63,220 nt of DNA, from assembly GCA_902583295.1 (NCBI GenBank), contig CACHUY010000004.1:1-63220 (forward strand), read 5' to 3'. The notes beneath the pieces are model-generated. The model was given only the letters and a program-made list of their open reading frames with translations. It was not told the origin of the DNA and did not search any database. Positions 24,075 to 33,098 of the stretch are shown here, piece after piece (the first letter of the stretch is position 1; every line of letters begins with the position of its first letter). The position numbers were made by a program, and so were the translations under genes. Source of the stretch: an uncultured Pelagibacteraceae bacterium (GTDB lineage: Bacteria; Pseudomonadota; Alphaproteobacteria; Pelagibacterales; Pelagibacteraceae).

Positions 24075-24788
24075 ATGAATTCATTAGACGCCAATATAAG
24101 AGAAACTAAAACTAAAGGTGAACTAACTTCCCTTAGAGATAATGGCAATGTGCCTGCTATAATTTATGGTGGAGAGGCTCAAAATGAAAAGGTGGCAATC
24201 TCAAAAAAATTATTAAAATCATTAATTGAAAAAGAAAATTTTCTATCAAACATAATTTCTTTAAACGTTGATGGAAAAACACAAAATGTTCTTCCTAAAG
24301 AAATAAAATACGACATTATAACTGATGAACCTATTCATGTAGATTTTTTAAGAGTAGTGCCAGGTGTTAAAATTAAAATTGAAGTTCCAGTAAAATTTAT
24401 TAATCATGAAAGTTCACCAGGACTTAAAAGAGGTGGGGTATTAAATATAGTAAGAAGAAAAGTAGAATTAAAATGTCCAAGTGAAAAAATTCCTGAAAAT
24501 CTTGTAATAGATTTAGATGGAATTGATATTGGAGAGAGTTTTAAAATTTCATCTATAACTTTAGATGAAGAGGTAGTACCCACAATTCAAGGAAGAGACT
24601 TTGTAATTGCAACTTTAGCAGCTCCAACCGTAATGAAAGAACCTGAGAAACCTGCGGAGGCTGAGGCAGCTGAAGGTGAAGAAGGAGGAGCAGGAGCAGA
24701 GGCAGCCCCAGCAGATGGTGATAAACCTGCTGCTGAAGGTACTAAAAAAGAAGGTGAAGATAAAAAACCTGCTGAAGAAAAAAAATAA
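24075..24788 (+). CDS. rplY: 50S ribosomal protein L25/general stress protein Ctc
   Basis: NGNVPAIIYGG; PVKFINHESSPGLKRGGVLNIVRRKVELKCPSEKIPENLVIDL; Ala/Glu/Lys-rich tail. Confidence 0.92.
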   Translation: MNSLDANIRETKTKGELTSLRDNGNVPAIIYGGEAQNEKVAISKKLLKSLIEKENFLSNIISLNVDGKTQNVLPKEIKYDIITDEPIHVDFLRVVPGVKIKIEVPVKFINHESSPGLKRGGVLNIVRRKVELKCPSEKIPENLVIDLDGIDIGESFKISSITLDEEVVPTIQGRDFVIATLAAPTVMKEPEKPAEAEAAEGEEGGAGAEAAPADGDKPAAEGTKKEGEDKKPAEEKK

Positions 24789-24829
24789 GTTATCAAAATT
24801 GAAATTTACTTCCCACTAGAATTCATTAT

Positions 24830-25390
24830 ATGCTTTTATTTGTAGGTTTAGGTAACCCAACTCCAGATAGTGAAAATAATAGACATAATGTTGGTTTTAA
24901 AATAATCGACTCAATAAATAAAAAATTTAGCTTATCAAAACAGAAACCAAAATTTAAAGGATTACTCACCACTGGTAATGTTGCAGATCAAAAAATTTAT
25001 GCCATTAAGCCCCTAACTTTTATGAATAATTCTGGAATATGTATTCGAGAACTCATAGAATATTTTAAAATTGATGCTGAGGACGTAATCGTTTTCCATG
25101 ATGATTTGGACGTAGAATTTGGAAAAATCAAAGCAAAATTTGGGGGATCCAGTGCAGGACACAATGGTATTGCCTCAATAGATAAATTTATTGGCAAAGA
25201 TTATTCTAGAGTAAGAGTGGGAATTGGAAAACCAAAAGATAATATGGAAATAAGTGACTATGTTTTACAAAATTTTGATGAAGATGAAATGACAGGGTTG
25301 GAAAAAATAACCAATGACATCACAGACTCTATTTCAATATTGGTCAATAAAAAATTAGATTTATTTTCAAGCACAGTAAATAATAAATAA
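24830..25390 (+). CDS. pth: Peptidyl-tRNA hydrolase
   Basis: FVGLGNPTPDSENNRHNVGFKIID; KPLTFMNNSG; HDDLDVEFGKIKAKFGGSSAGHNG. Confidence 0.96.
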   Translation: MLLFVGLGNPTPDSENNRHNVGFKIIDSINKKFSLSKQKPKFKGLLTTGNVADQKIYAIKPLTFMNNSGICIRELIEYFKIDAEDVIVFHDDLDVEFGKIKAKFGGSSAGHNGIASIDKFIGKDYSRVRVGIGKPKDNMEISDYVLQNFDEDEMTGLEKITNDITDSISILVNKKLDLFSSTVNNK

Positions 25391-26463
25391 TGAGTTTTAA
25401 GTGTGGAATTGTTGGTTTGCCCAATGTTGGTAAATCTACTTTGTTTAATGCACTTACAAATTCTAGTAAGGCTCAGGCTGCAAACTTCCCTTTTTGTACA
25501 ATAGACCCTAATGTAGGAGTCGTTCCAGTTCCTGACGAGCGACTTGAAAAATTATCCAAAGTTTCTAACTCAAAAAAAACAATTAATACGACAATTTCAT
25601 TTGTTGATATTGCCGGACTTGTGAAAGGTGCCTCAAAAGGTGAGGGTTTAGGGAATAAATTTCTTTCACATATAAGAGAGGTAGATGCTGTAATTCATAT
25701 GACTAGATGCTTTGACTCTGATGATATTCAGAATGTTAATCCAACAGTAGACCCCATAAGAGATTTAGAGATTATTGAAACAGAAATGATGCTTGCAGAT
25801 TTAGAGTCTATTCAAAAAAGATTAGAAAAAAATAATAAAAAAAATATAGAGGAAGAGCAGCTCAAAATTTTAGAGATTGCTTTAGATTGTATCAATAATG
25901 ATAAAGATATAACGATTCTTAAGTCCCAGTTTGAAACTAAACAACTAAACCAAAGTGGATTGTTATCCATAAAACCTAAGATATTTGTATGTAATGTTGA
26001 TGAACAGAGTGTGAAAGAGGGAAATATTTATACAAATGCCTTCGTTGAGAAATATGGTGAAGAAAACACTTTAATAGTTTCAGCTGATATTGAAAATCAA
26101 ATTAATGAATTAGAAAATGAAGAAAAAAAAAATTATATGGATATCATTGGATTAAAAGATACAGGATTGAGTATGTTGATCCAGAAAGGATACAAAATTC
26201 TAGAACTTGATACATATTTTACTTCTGGTCCTGAAGAAACAAGAGCTTGGACAATCCAAAAAAACTGTACAGCTCCAAAAGCTGCTGGTGAAATTCACAC
26301 AGATTTTGAAAAAGGATTTATAAGAGCTGAAACAATTTCCTATGAAGATTTTGTTGCTAATGATGGTTGGGTAAATTCTAAGAATAACGGTAAAATGAGA
26401 TTAGAAGGTAAGGATTATATTGTAAAAGATGGTGATGTCTTAAACTTCAGATTCAACACGTGA
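25390..26463 (+). CDS. ychF: Redox-regulated ATPase YchF
   Basis: CGIVGLPNVGKSTLFNALTNSSKAQAANFPFCTIDPNVGVV; VDIAGLVKGASKGEGLGNKFL. Confidence 0.97.
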   Translation: MSFKCGIVGLPNVGKSTLFNALTNSSKAQAANFPFCTIDPNVGVVPVPDERLEKLSKVSNSKKTINTTISFVDIAGLVKGASKGEGLGNKFLSHIREVDAVIHMTRCFDSDDIQNVNPTVDPIRDLEIIETEMMLADLESIQKRLEKNNKKNIEEEQLKILEIALDCINNDKDITILKSQFETKQLNQSGLLSIKPKIFVCNVDEQSVKEGNIYTNAFVEKYGEENTLIVSADIENQINELENEEKKNYMDIIGLKDTGLSMLIQKGYKILELDTYFTSGPEETRAWTIQKNCTAPKAAGEIHTDFEKGFIRAETISYEDFVANDGWVNSKNNGKMRLEGKDYIVKDGDVLNFRFNT

Positions 26464-27219
26464 CCAAATTCTCTTCATACTGAAATAAACCAGTATTGTT
26501 AAAATTATCAAATACACGATAGCCTTGAATCCCATTTGGTGTCTAGCTTCTAAACTAGGTTCAGCAGCCCACATCAAAAATGTTGTTACATCTTTTGACA
26601 TTTGCTCAACAGAAGCGTTTGTACCATCAGAATATTCAATAATTCCATCTGACAAAGGTGCCGACATTTTAATTTTGTTACCGTACATATATTTATTGTA
26701 ATGAACTCCATCGTCTAAAGTCATTCCACTTGGAGCCTCCTCATAACCTTGTAATAAAGAATATATATAGTCTACTCCCCCTCCTCTAGCTTTAACTAAT
26801 ACTGACATATCTGGGGGATATGCTCCTCCATTAGCAGCTTCAGCAGCTTTAACATTTTCATATGGCATGACAAATTTATCAGATAGTTTTCCTGGCCGAG
26901 TAAACATTTCTCCATCTGAGTTTGGTCCATCAGTTACCTCAAATGAGGCAGCAATTGCTTTTGCTTGAGCCACAGAAAACTCGGGTCCGCCTTTTTCTGA
27001 TAAATTTCTATAGCTTAAGTACTTCATTGAGTGGCACGCTGCACAAACTTCCGTATAAACTTGATATCCTCTTTGAAGTGAGGCCCTATCAAACTTTCCA
27101 AATAATCCTTTAAAACTCCAATCAGTTTTTAAGTACTCAACTTTTTCTGCAGAGATTGCTGAATAACTATTTAGGGATAACAGTATTATTATTGAAAAAA
27201 GTTTAAAAATTTTTTTCAC
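26440..27219 (-). CDS. petC: Cytochrome c1 of the bc1 complex
   Basis: Signal peptide; CAACHSMK haem motif; DMSVLVKARGGGVDYIYSLL. Confidence 0.94.
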   Translation of the reverse strand: MKKIFKLFSIIILLSLNSYSAISAEKVEYLKTDWSFKGLFGKFDRASLQRGYQVYTEVCAACHSMKYLSYRNLSEKGGPEFSVAQAKAIAASFEVTDGPNSDGEMFTRPGKLSDKFVMPYENVKAAEAANGGAYPPDMSVLVKARGGGVDYIYSLLQGYEEAPSGMTLDDGVHYNKYMYGNKIKMSAPLSDGIIEYSDGTNASVEQMSKDVTTFLMWAAEPSLEARHQMGFKAIVYLIILTILVYFSMKRIWSRVESEV

Positions 27220-28481
27220 TATTCTAGTTTACTTTCCTTTTTTTTAGCCATAGCCATATTGGGTGACCCACCAAGCACAGGTTCCGTAATACTTAATGGT
27301 AAAGGAATGGTTCGCTCTTTTAATCCTAGCACTGGTAAAATAACTAAAAAATGAAGGAAATAATAAGCAGTTGCAACTCTTGCAATTAATAAATATAGCC
27401 CTTCAGCAGGCATTGCACCCATGTAACCTAAGATTAAAACATCAGCTACTAGTATCCAGTAAAATTGTTTATAGAGCGGTCTAAATACTGCTGATCTTAT
27501 TTTTGAAGTATCTAGCCAAGGTAAAACTGCTAAAATTAAAATTGCTGATAGCATAGCAACTACTCCAAGTAACTTATCCGGGACTGATCTTAAAATTGCG
27601 TAAAATGGTAAGAGATACCATTCAGGTACAATATGTGCTGGGGTTACTAATGGATTGGCCTCTATATAATTATCTGCATGTCCTAAAATATTAGGCGCAT
27701 AGAATACGAAAAAAGCAAACACAATCATAAACATCAATAATGCAAATCCATCTTTAATTACTATATAGGGATGAAAAGGAACTGTATCCTTTGACGGTTT
27801 TTTAACATCTATACCAACAGGATTATTGTTACCAGGAACATGTAATGCCCAAATGTGTAAAACCACTAATCCCAGTATTAAAAAAGGTATCAAATAATGA
27901 AGCGTAAAAAATCTTGTTAAGGTAGGATTGTCTACAGAATATCCTCCCCACAACCAAGTCACTATACCTTCGCCAACTAATGGGATTGCACTAAATAAGT
28001 TTGTTATCACAGTTGCACCCCAGAAACTCATTTGACCCCAAGGCAAAACATAACCCATGAAAGCTGCAGCCATCATCAATAAATAAATAATTATTCCAAT
28101 TATCCATATGATCTCTCTAGGAGATTTGTATGACCCATAAAACAATGACCTAAAAATATGAATATAAACTGCTAGGAAAAACATAGAAGCACCGTTTGCG
28201 TGAATATATCGAATTAACCAACCATAGTTAACGTCTCTCATTATGTGCTCCACACTTTCGAATGCCATATCTGCGTGAGCGATATAGTGCATTGCTAAAG
28301 TTAATCCTGTAACAATTTGAGTTATCAAGCAAAAAGTTAATATTCCACCAAAGGTCCACCAATAATTCAAATTTTTTGGAGTCGGATAATCAGTTAGATG
28401 ATTTGCTAAAGTTAATAATGGCAATCTATCATTAAACCATTTTCCAGCTTTTGATTTAGGTGTGTATTCGTGATCACTCAT
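27219..28481 (-). CDS. petB: Cytochrome b of the bc1 complex
   Basis: [71 protein letters not shown]. Confidence 0.97.
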   Translation of the reverse strand: MSDHEYTPKSKAGKWFNDRLPLLTLANHLTDYPTPKNLNYWWTFGGILTFCLITQIVTGLTLAMHYIAHADMAFESVEHIMRDVNYGWLIRYIHANGASMFFLAVYIHIFRSLFYGSYKSPREIIWIIGIIIYLLMMAAAFMGYVLPWGQMSFWGATVITNLFSAIPLVGEGIVTWLWGGYSVDNPTLTRFFTLHYLIPFLILGLVVLHIWALHVPGNNNPVGIDVKKPSKDTVPFHPYIVIKDGFALLMFMIVFAFFVFYAPNILGHADNYIEANPLVTPAHIVPEWYLLPFYAILRSVPDKLLGVVAMLSAILILAVLPWLDTSKIRSAVFRPLYKQFYWILVADVLILGYMGAMPAEGLYLLIARVATAYYFLHFLVILPVLGLKERTIPLPLSITEPVLGGSPNMAMAKKKESKLE

Positions 28482-28486
28482 ATAGT

Positions 28487-28996
28487 TTATCCAATTTTAA
28501 TTGTGTTAGTGTTAACAAATTCATATTTTGGAATTTCCATGTTCCATGGTGCTGGACCTTTTCTAATTCTTCCAGATGTATCATAGTGTGAACCATGACA
28601 AGGACAAAACCATCCATTATAATCTCCTTTATCATTTAAAGGAACACATCCAAGGTGAGTACATACTCCTAACATTACTAACCATTCAGGATTTTTTGCT
28701 CTATCTTCATCTTTTTCTGGGTGTATTAAATCCTCCATTTTAACAGATCTTGCTTCAGCTATTTCTTCCTGAGTTCGTCTTCTTATAAAAACTGGTTTTC
28801 CTCTCCAAAGCACAGTTATTGTATTGCCTGGTGTTAAAGAGCTAATATCGACTTCTGTACTTGCCAATGCTTTTACTGATGCATCAGGATTCATTTGGTC
28901 TACAAGCGGCCAAACTACTGCAGCTGCTCCAACTGCTCCAACAGCATATGAAGCTGTAAATAAGAAATCTCTTCTTTTTGGTTTTTTGTCTGACAC
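28487..28996 (-). CDS. petA: Ubiquinol-cytochrome c reductase Rieske iron-sulfur subunit
   Basis: [19 protein letters not shown] (TAT-like); CTHLGCVP and CPCHGSHYD cluster ligands. Confidence 0.97.
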   Translation of the reverse strand: MSDKKPKRRDFLFTASYAVGAVGAAAVVWPLVDQMNPDASVKALASTEVDISSLTPGNTITVLWRGKPVFIRRRTQEEIAEARSVKMEDLIHPEKDEDRAKNPEWLVMLGVCTHLGCVPLNDKGDYNGWFCPCHGSHYDTSGRIRKGPAPWNMEIPKYEFVNTNTIKIG

Positions 28997-29088
28997 GATT
29001 AGTAACTGTTTATATTGTCTGTTTTCGATTTAAATTACTTAATATACGAATTCATATAATATAAAATATTATTTTTACTACTGATAGA

Positions 29089-29562
29089 ATGACACATAAT
29101 TCAACCATTTCGGGCCTTAGAATTGCTTTATATGAGCCAGATATTCCTCAAAATACAGCAGCAATAATAAGAACTTGCGCTTGTTTGGGCGCGAAATTGG
29201 AAATTATAGAGCCCTGTGGATTCCTTTTGTCTGATAAAAGGTTCAAAAGAGTTGTTATGGATTACATGGATCTTGATCAAGTCGAGTTTTATCAAAGCTC
29301 TGAAAAATTTTTTGAGAAAAAACAGAATCAGAGAATTGTTTTAATGACAACCAAGGGATCCATATCTTATACTAAGTTTAAGTTTAAATCAGATGACACA
29401 ATATTATTTGGGCGAGAAAGCGCAGGTGTTCCTGAAAAGGTTCATAAACTAATCAAAGATAGATTAAAGATTCCAATGAATAATAATGCTAGATCACTTA
29501 ATATTGCTTCCTCTGTTGCTATTGTCTTAGCGGAAAGTTTAAGGCAGATTAAATTGATTTAA
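29089..29562 (+). CDS. trmL: tRNA (cytidine/uridine-34-2'-O)-methyltransferase (SPOUT)
   Basis: RIALYEPDIPQNTAAIIRTCACLGA; LFGRESAGVPE; ARSLNIASSVAIVLAE. Confidence 0.92.
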   Translation: MTHNSTISGLRIALYEPDIPQNTAAIIRTCACLGAKLEIIEPCGFLLSDKRFKRVVMDYMDLDQVEFYQSSEKFFEKKQNQRIVLMTTKGSISYTKFKFKSDDTILFGRESAGVPEKVHKLIKDRLKIPMNNNARSLNIASSVAIVLAESLRQIKLI

Positions 29563-29563
29563 A

Positions 29564-30391
29564 ATGGATATAGATATTAAAAAAGATCTATCAAGTAATT
29601 GGTTCAAACTTTTACAGAATGCAATTTGTGATGACATCATCAAGCTTGAGAAGAATAAATTAAAATTCAAGTCTACCTCTTGGAAAAGAAATACCAAAAA
29701 AGATGAAGGGGGTGGAGAATACAGAATTCTTAAAAATGGAAAAATTTTTGAAAAAGTGGGCGTCAATTTTTCAAGAGTATATGGAAAATTTCCTAAGAAA
29801 TTCCAAAAAAATATTCCAGGTGCTGAGAAAAATCCAAGTTTCTGGGCTTCAGGGATATCTGTAGTTATGCATATGCAAAACCCTCATATCCCTGCTATGC
29901 ATTTTAATACAAGATATGTTTGTACACAAAAAAATTGGTTTGGTGGAGGAATGGATGTTACGCCAGCTATAAAAGATATAAATGAAAAAAATAATTTTCA
30001 TAAAACGTTAAAGCTTATGTGTGACCAACATAATAAAAATTATTATTCCAAATATAAAAAATGGTGTGATGAATATTTTTATTTACCCCATAGACATGAA
30101 GCAAGAGGGATTGGTGGTATTTTCTTTGATTATAAAAATGAAAACTTTGAAAATGATTTTAAATTTGTAAGGGATGTTGGGGTAACATTTCAGATGTTAT
30201 TTAATGATATTATAAGAAAAAAAGTTTCAAAAAAATGGACTTTAAAAGATAAAGAGAAACAGTATATTAAAAGAGGTCGTTACGCAGAATTCAACTTATT
30301 ATATGATCGAGGGACGAAATTTGGTCTTCAAACAGGTGGGAATGTTGAAGGGATACTAATGTCGTTACCTCCAATTGTAAAATGGAAATAA
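29564..30391 (+). CDS. hemF: Oxygen-dependent coproporphyrinogen III oxidase
   Basis: GGGEYRILKNGKIFEKVGVNFS; MHMQNPHIPAMHFNTR; WFGGGMDVTP; GRYAEFNLLYDRGTKFGLQTGGNVEGILMSLPP. Confidence 0.96.
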   Translation: MDIDIKKDLSSNWFKLLQNAICDDIIKLEKNKLKFKSTSWKRNTKKDEGGGEYRILKNGKIFEKVGVNFSRVYGKFPKKFQKNIPGAEKNPSFWASGISVVMHMQNPHIPAMHFNTRYVCTQKNWFGGGMDVTPAIKDINEKNNFHKTLKLMCDQHNKNYYSKYKKWCDEYFYLPHRHEARGIGGIFFDYKNENFENDFKFVRDVGVTFQMLFNDIIRKKVSKKWTLKDKEKQYIKRGRYAEFNLLYDRGTKFGLQTGGNVEGILMSLPPIVKWK

Positions 30392-30394
30392 GAA

Positions 30395-30871
30395 ATGGAT
30401 AAAGAACCAATTACACTGAATGGTCTTAATAAATTAAAAGAGGAATTAGTTTATTTAAAAGAAAAAAAAAGACCTCAAATAGTAGCTGCAATTGCTGAGG
30501 CTCGGTCTCATGGAGATTTAAAAGAAAATGCTGAATATCATGCTGCAAAGGAAGAGCAATCTCACAGTGAGGGGAGAATAACAGAAATCAACGACATAAT
30601 TGCTAGAGCAAATGTAATTGATGTAACTAAATTAAATAATGAGGGAAAAGTTATTTTTGGTTCTACAGTTTATTTAGAAGATTTAGATACAGGGGAAAAA
30701 ATAAATTACAAAATTGTTGGTAAAGATGAAGCTGATTTAAAACAAAAATTAATTTTTTTTCAATCTCCAATCGGCAAAGGGTTAATTGGGAAAAATAAAA
30801 GTGATTTAGTTGAAATTACCACTCCATCAGGAGTGAAAAATTTTGAGATTAAAGACGTAAAATATATTTAA
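30395..30871 (+). CDS. greA: Transcription elongation factor GreA
   Basis: LNKLKEELVYLKEKKRPQIVAAIAEARSHGDLKENAEYHAAKEEQ. Confidence 0.97.
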   Translation: MDKEPITLNGLNKLKEELVYLKEKKRPQIVAAIAEARSHGDLKENAEYHAAKEEQSHSEGRITEINDIIARANVIDVTKLNNEGKVIFGSTVYLEDLDTGEKINYKIVGKDEADLKQKLIFFQSPIGKGLIGKNKSDLVEITTPSGVKNFEIKDVKYI

Positions 30872-32142
30872 CTTTTAGCAATTTTTTGAACTTGTTTATC
30901 TGAAATTTGAAAACCGTTTTGAACCCAAATTTCTTCTATCATCCTCAATTTGTTTCCTAAAACTTTGCCTTCAGGGATATTGTACTTTGACATAAGAATA
31001 TTTGCCCCAACAGGCAAGGTTGGCGTAGTTTTGCTATTATAAAAATCAAGTAATTTTACCAGTTTTTTTTCTAATTTTTTTGAAATAAATAACTTAAAAC
31101 TAATAATATCAGTCACAGCTTGCCTTCCATTAAAATAAAAAATTTTATTCAAATTTTTTTCAGTAAAATAATTGATATTTACTTTTTGCTTATAAAAACT
31201 ATCAACAAATTTTATTCTTTTTTGATTTTTATTAGAAATTTTAAATTTATATAAAAAATAATCTGCGTTATCAGTTCCATCAATAATTAATAATGAAATC
31301 AATAAAATAAAATCAATTTTAGATAAATTTTTCTGTGCGTATGCATTTAACTTTTTAAAACTTTGAAGATTTTTTAATTGAGGGAAAATTATTTCTATTA
31401 ACTCAAGGCTTTCTTTATCCTTAAATAATTTAATAAACCCATCTGATTTTGTTAATTTTTTTAATTCTTCTATTAATCTTTCAGAAGAAAGTTTTGAAAT
31501 TCCTCCAATATTTCTTTTGATAGTTCTAAAAATTTCTAGCTCATGTTTGTTATTAGAATAATTCAAAGAGAAACGTAGGTATCTTAATATCCTTAAGTAA
31601 TCCTCTTGAATTCTTTCCTCTGGATTTCCTATAAATTTTACAGTTCCGCTTTCTAGGTCTTTTTTACCATAATGAGGATCAAACAAATTTCCATCTTTAT
31701 CAGAATAAATTGCATTAATAGAAAAATCTCTTCTATTTGAGTCTTCCTTCCAATCTAATGAATATTGAACTTTAGCATGTCTACCATCTGTTGAAACATC
31801 TTTTCTCAGAGAAGTAATTTCGTATTTTTGATCACCTATAATTGCTGTGATTGTTCCATGATCTATTCCTGTTTCATAAAAGTTAATATTATTTTTTTTG
31901 AGTGCATCACAAACTTCTGAAGGTATTAAATTTGTAGCAAGGTCAATATCATCTACTTGCTCTTTTTTTATAATCTTTCGAATACATCCACCAACATATC
32001 TAACTTCGCTAGTTTCGTTAAAATTATTTATAGCTTGAAATATTTTGTAGGCTGAGGTTTCTTGGGTAATTTTTTTTATGTTTTGACTTATGTAATCAAG
32101 ATTTTTTGATCTGAAAAATATTTTATCTAATAATTTGTCCAT
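30868..32142 (-). CDS. cca: CCA tRNA nucleotidyltransferase/poly(A) polymerase family
   Basis: VRYVGGCIRKIIKKEQVDDIDLATNLIP; RRDFSINAIYSDKDGNLFDPHYGKKDL; EDYLRILRYLRFS. Confidence 0.94.
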   Translation of the reverse strand: MDKLLDKIFFRSKNLDYISQNIKKITQETSAYKIFQAINNFNETSEVRYVGGCIRKIIKKEQVDDIDLATNLIPSEVCDALKKNNINFYETGIDHGTITAIIGDQKYEITSLRKDVSTDGRHAKVQYSLDWKEDSNRRDFSINAIYSDKDGNLFDPHYGKKDLESGTVKFIGNPEERIQEDYLRILRYLRFSLNYSNNKHELEIFRTIKRNIGGISKLSSERLIEELKKLTKSDGFIKLFKDKESLELIEIIFPQLKNLQSFKKLNAYAQKNLSKIDFILLISLLIIDGTDNADYFLYKFKISNKNQKRIKFVDSFYKQKVNINYFTEKNLNKIFYFNGRQAVTDIISFKLFISKKLEKKLVKLLDFYNSKTTPTLPVGANILMSKYNIPEGKVLGNKLRMIEEIWVQNGFQISDKQVQKIAKS

Positions 32143-32145
32143 AAA

Positions 32146-32219
32146 TGGCTGGGGCGCTAGGATTCGAACCTAGGATGCCGGTACCAAAAACCAGTGCCTT
32201 ACCGCTTGGCTACGCCCCA
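32146..32219 (-). tRNA. tRNA-Gln, anticodon TTG, 3' CCA encoded
   Basis: Reverse strand TGGGGCG-TA-GCC..GGC-A-CTGGT-TTTTGGT-ACCGG-...-GGTTCGAATCC-TA-GCGCCCCA-G-CCA folds as a cloverleaf; anticodon loop TTTTGGT gives TTG. Confidence 0.93.
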
Positions 32220-32252
32220 ATATTAATTTCGTATAGCACAAAAAAACAAAAT

Positions 32253-33098
32253 TTATATAGTTTTTGATACATTGCACCAATAATTTTTAAATTTTCTTTG
32301 AAACTGAACTTTTGCTAACTTGCAGTCTTTTGAGTATTGATAATAAGCAATTACTGAAGATCCAGATCCAGTCATTCTAACAAATAGAGGGGTATTAAGG
32401 TTTTGTAAAAATAATTTAATGTTTTTTAGTCGCGGATATTTTAAAAAAGCTATCTTTTCAAGAGCATTATTTTGGCAAACTAAATAATTCGGACTGAACA
32501 TTTGTTTTTTTGGATTATTGAACTTTGGTTTGGTAAACTTTTTAACATCAGAATATATTTTTTTTGTTGAACACCCAAAATTTGGTTTAACTAACAACAC
32601 ATAATATTTAGGTAAATTACTGAATTTTTTAATTTTGTTATTTGAAGTTAAAATAGCATTAGAAAATTTTATTCCTAATATCACATCTGATCCAATTAAA
32701 CTGCAAAGTTTTTTAATCTGAATTTGATTTAGGTTAACAATTTTTCTTTTAATAAAAAAATTTAATACAGTAGCAGCGTTCATAGACCCACCACCAAGTC
32801 CAGCTTCTTTTGGTATATTTTTTTTTATTTTAATTTCAAATTTTTGATTTTTTAATAAATTAGACTGATCAAGAATTTCTAGTAACTTCTGAACTGTATT
32901 TTTTTTTTTAATATTTTTAGAAAATTTTCCATTAAATAAAACTTGATGATTTTTTGAATTTATTTTTTTGATAAAGATCAAATCATGTAACTTAACAAAT
33001 GAGACAATACTCTCAATTTTATGCAATAATTTTTTTTTTCCTGTTACATGAAGTGCTAAATTGATTTTTGCGTAGGACTTGAGATGACCATTCCTCAT
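32253..33098 (-). CDS. ispE: 4-diphosphocytidyl-2-C-methyl-D-erythritol kinase
   Basis: SYAKINLALHVTGKK; KKNIPKEAGLGGGSMNAATVL; RMTGSGSSVIA (GHMP kinase). Confidence 0.93.
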   Translation of the reverse strand: MRNGHLKSYAKINLALHVTGKKKLLHKIESIVSFVKLHDLIFIKKINSKNHQVLFNGKFSKNIKKKNTVQKLLEILDQSNLLKNQKFEIKIKKNIPKEAGLGGGSMNAATVLNFFIKRKIVNLNQIQIKKLCSLIGSDVILGIKFSNAILTSNNKIKKFSNLPKYYVLLVKPNFGCSTKKIYSDVKKFTKPKFNNPKKQMFSPNYLVCQNNALEKIAFLKYPRLKNIKLFLQNLNTPLFVRMTGSGSSVIAYYQYSKDCKLAKVQFQRKFKNYWCNVSKTI

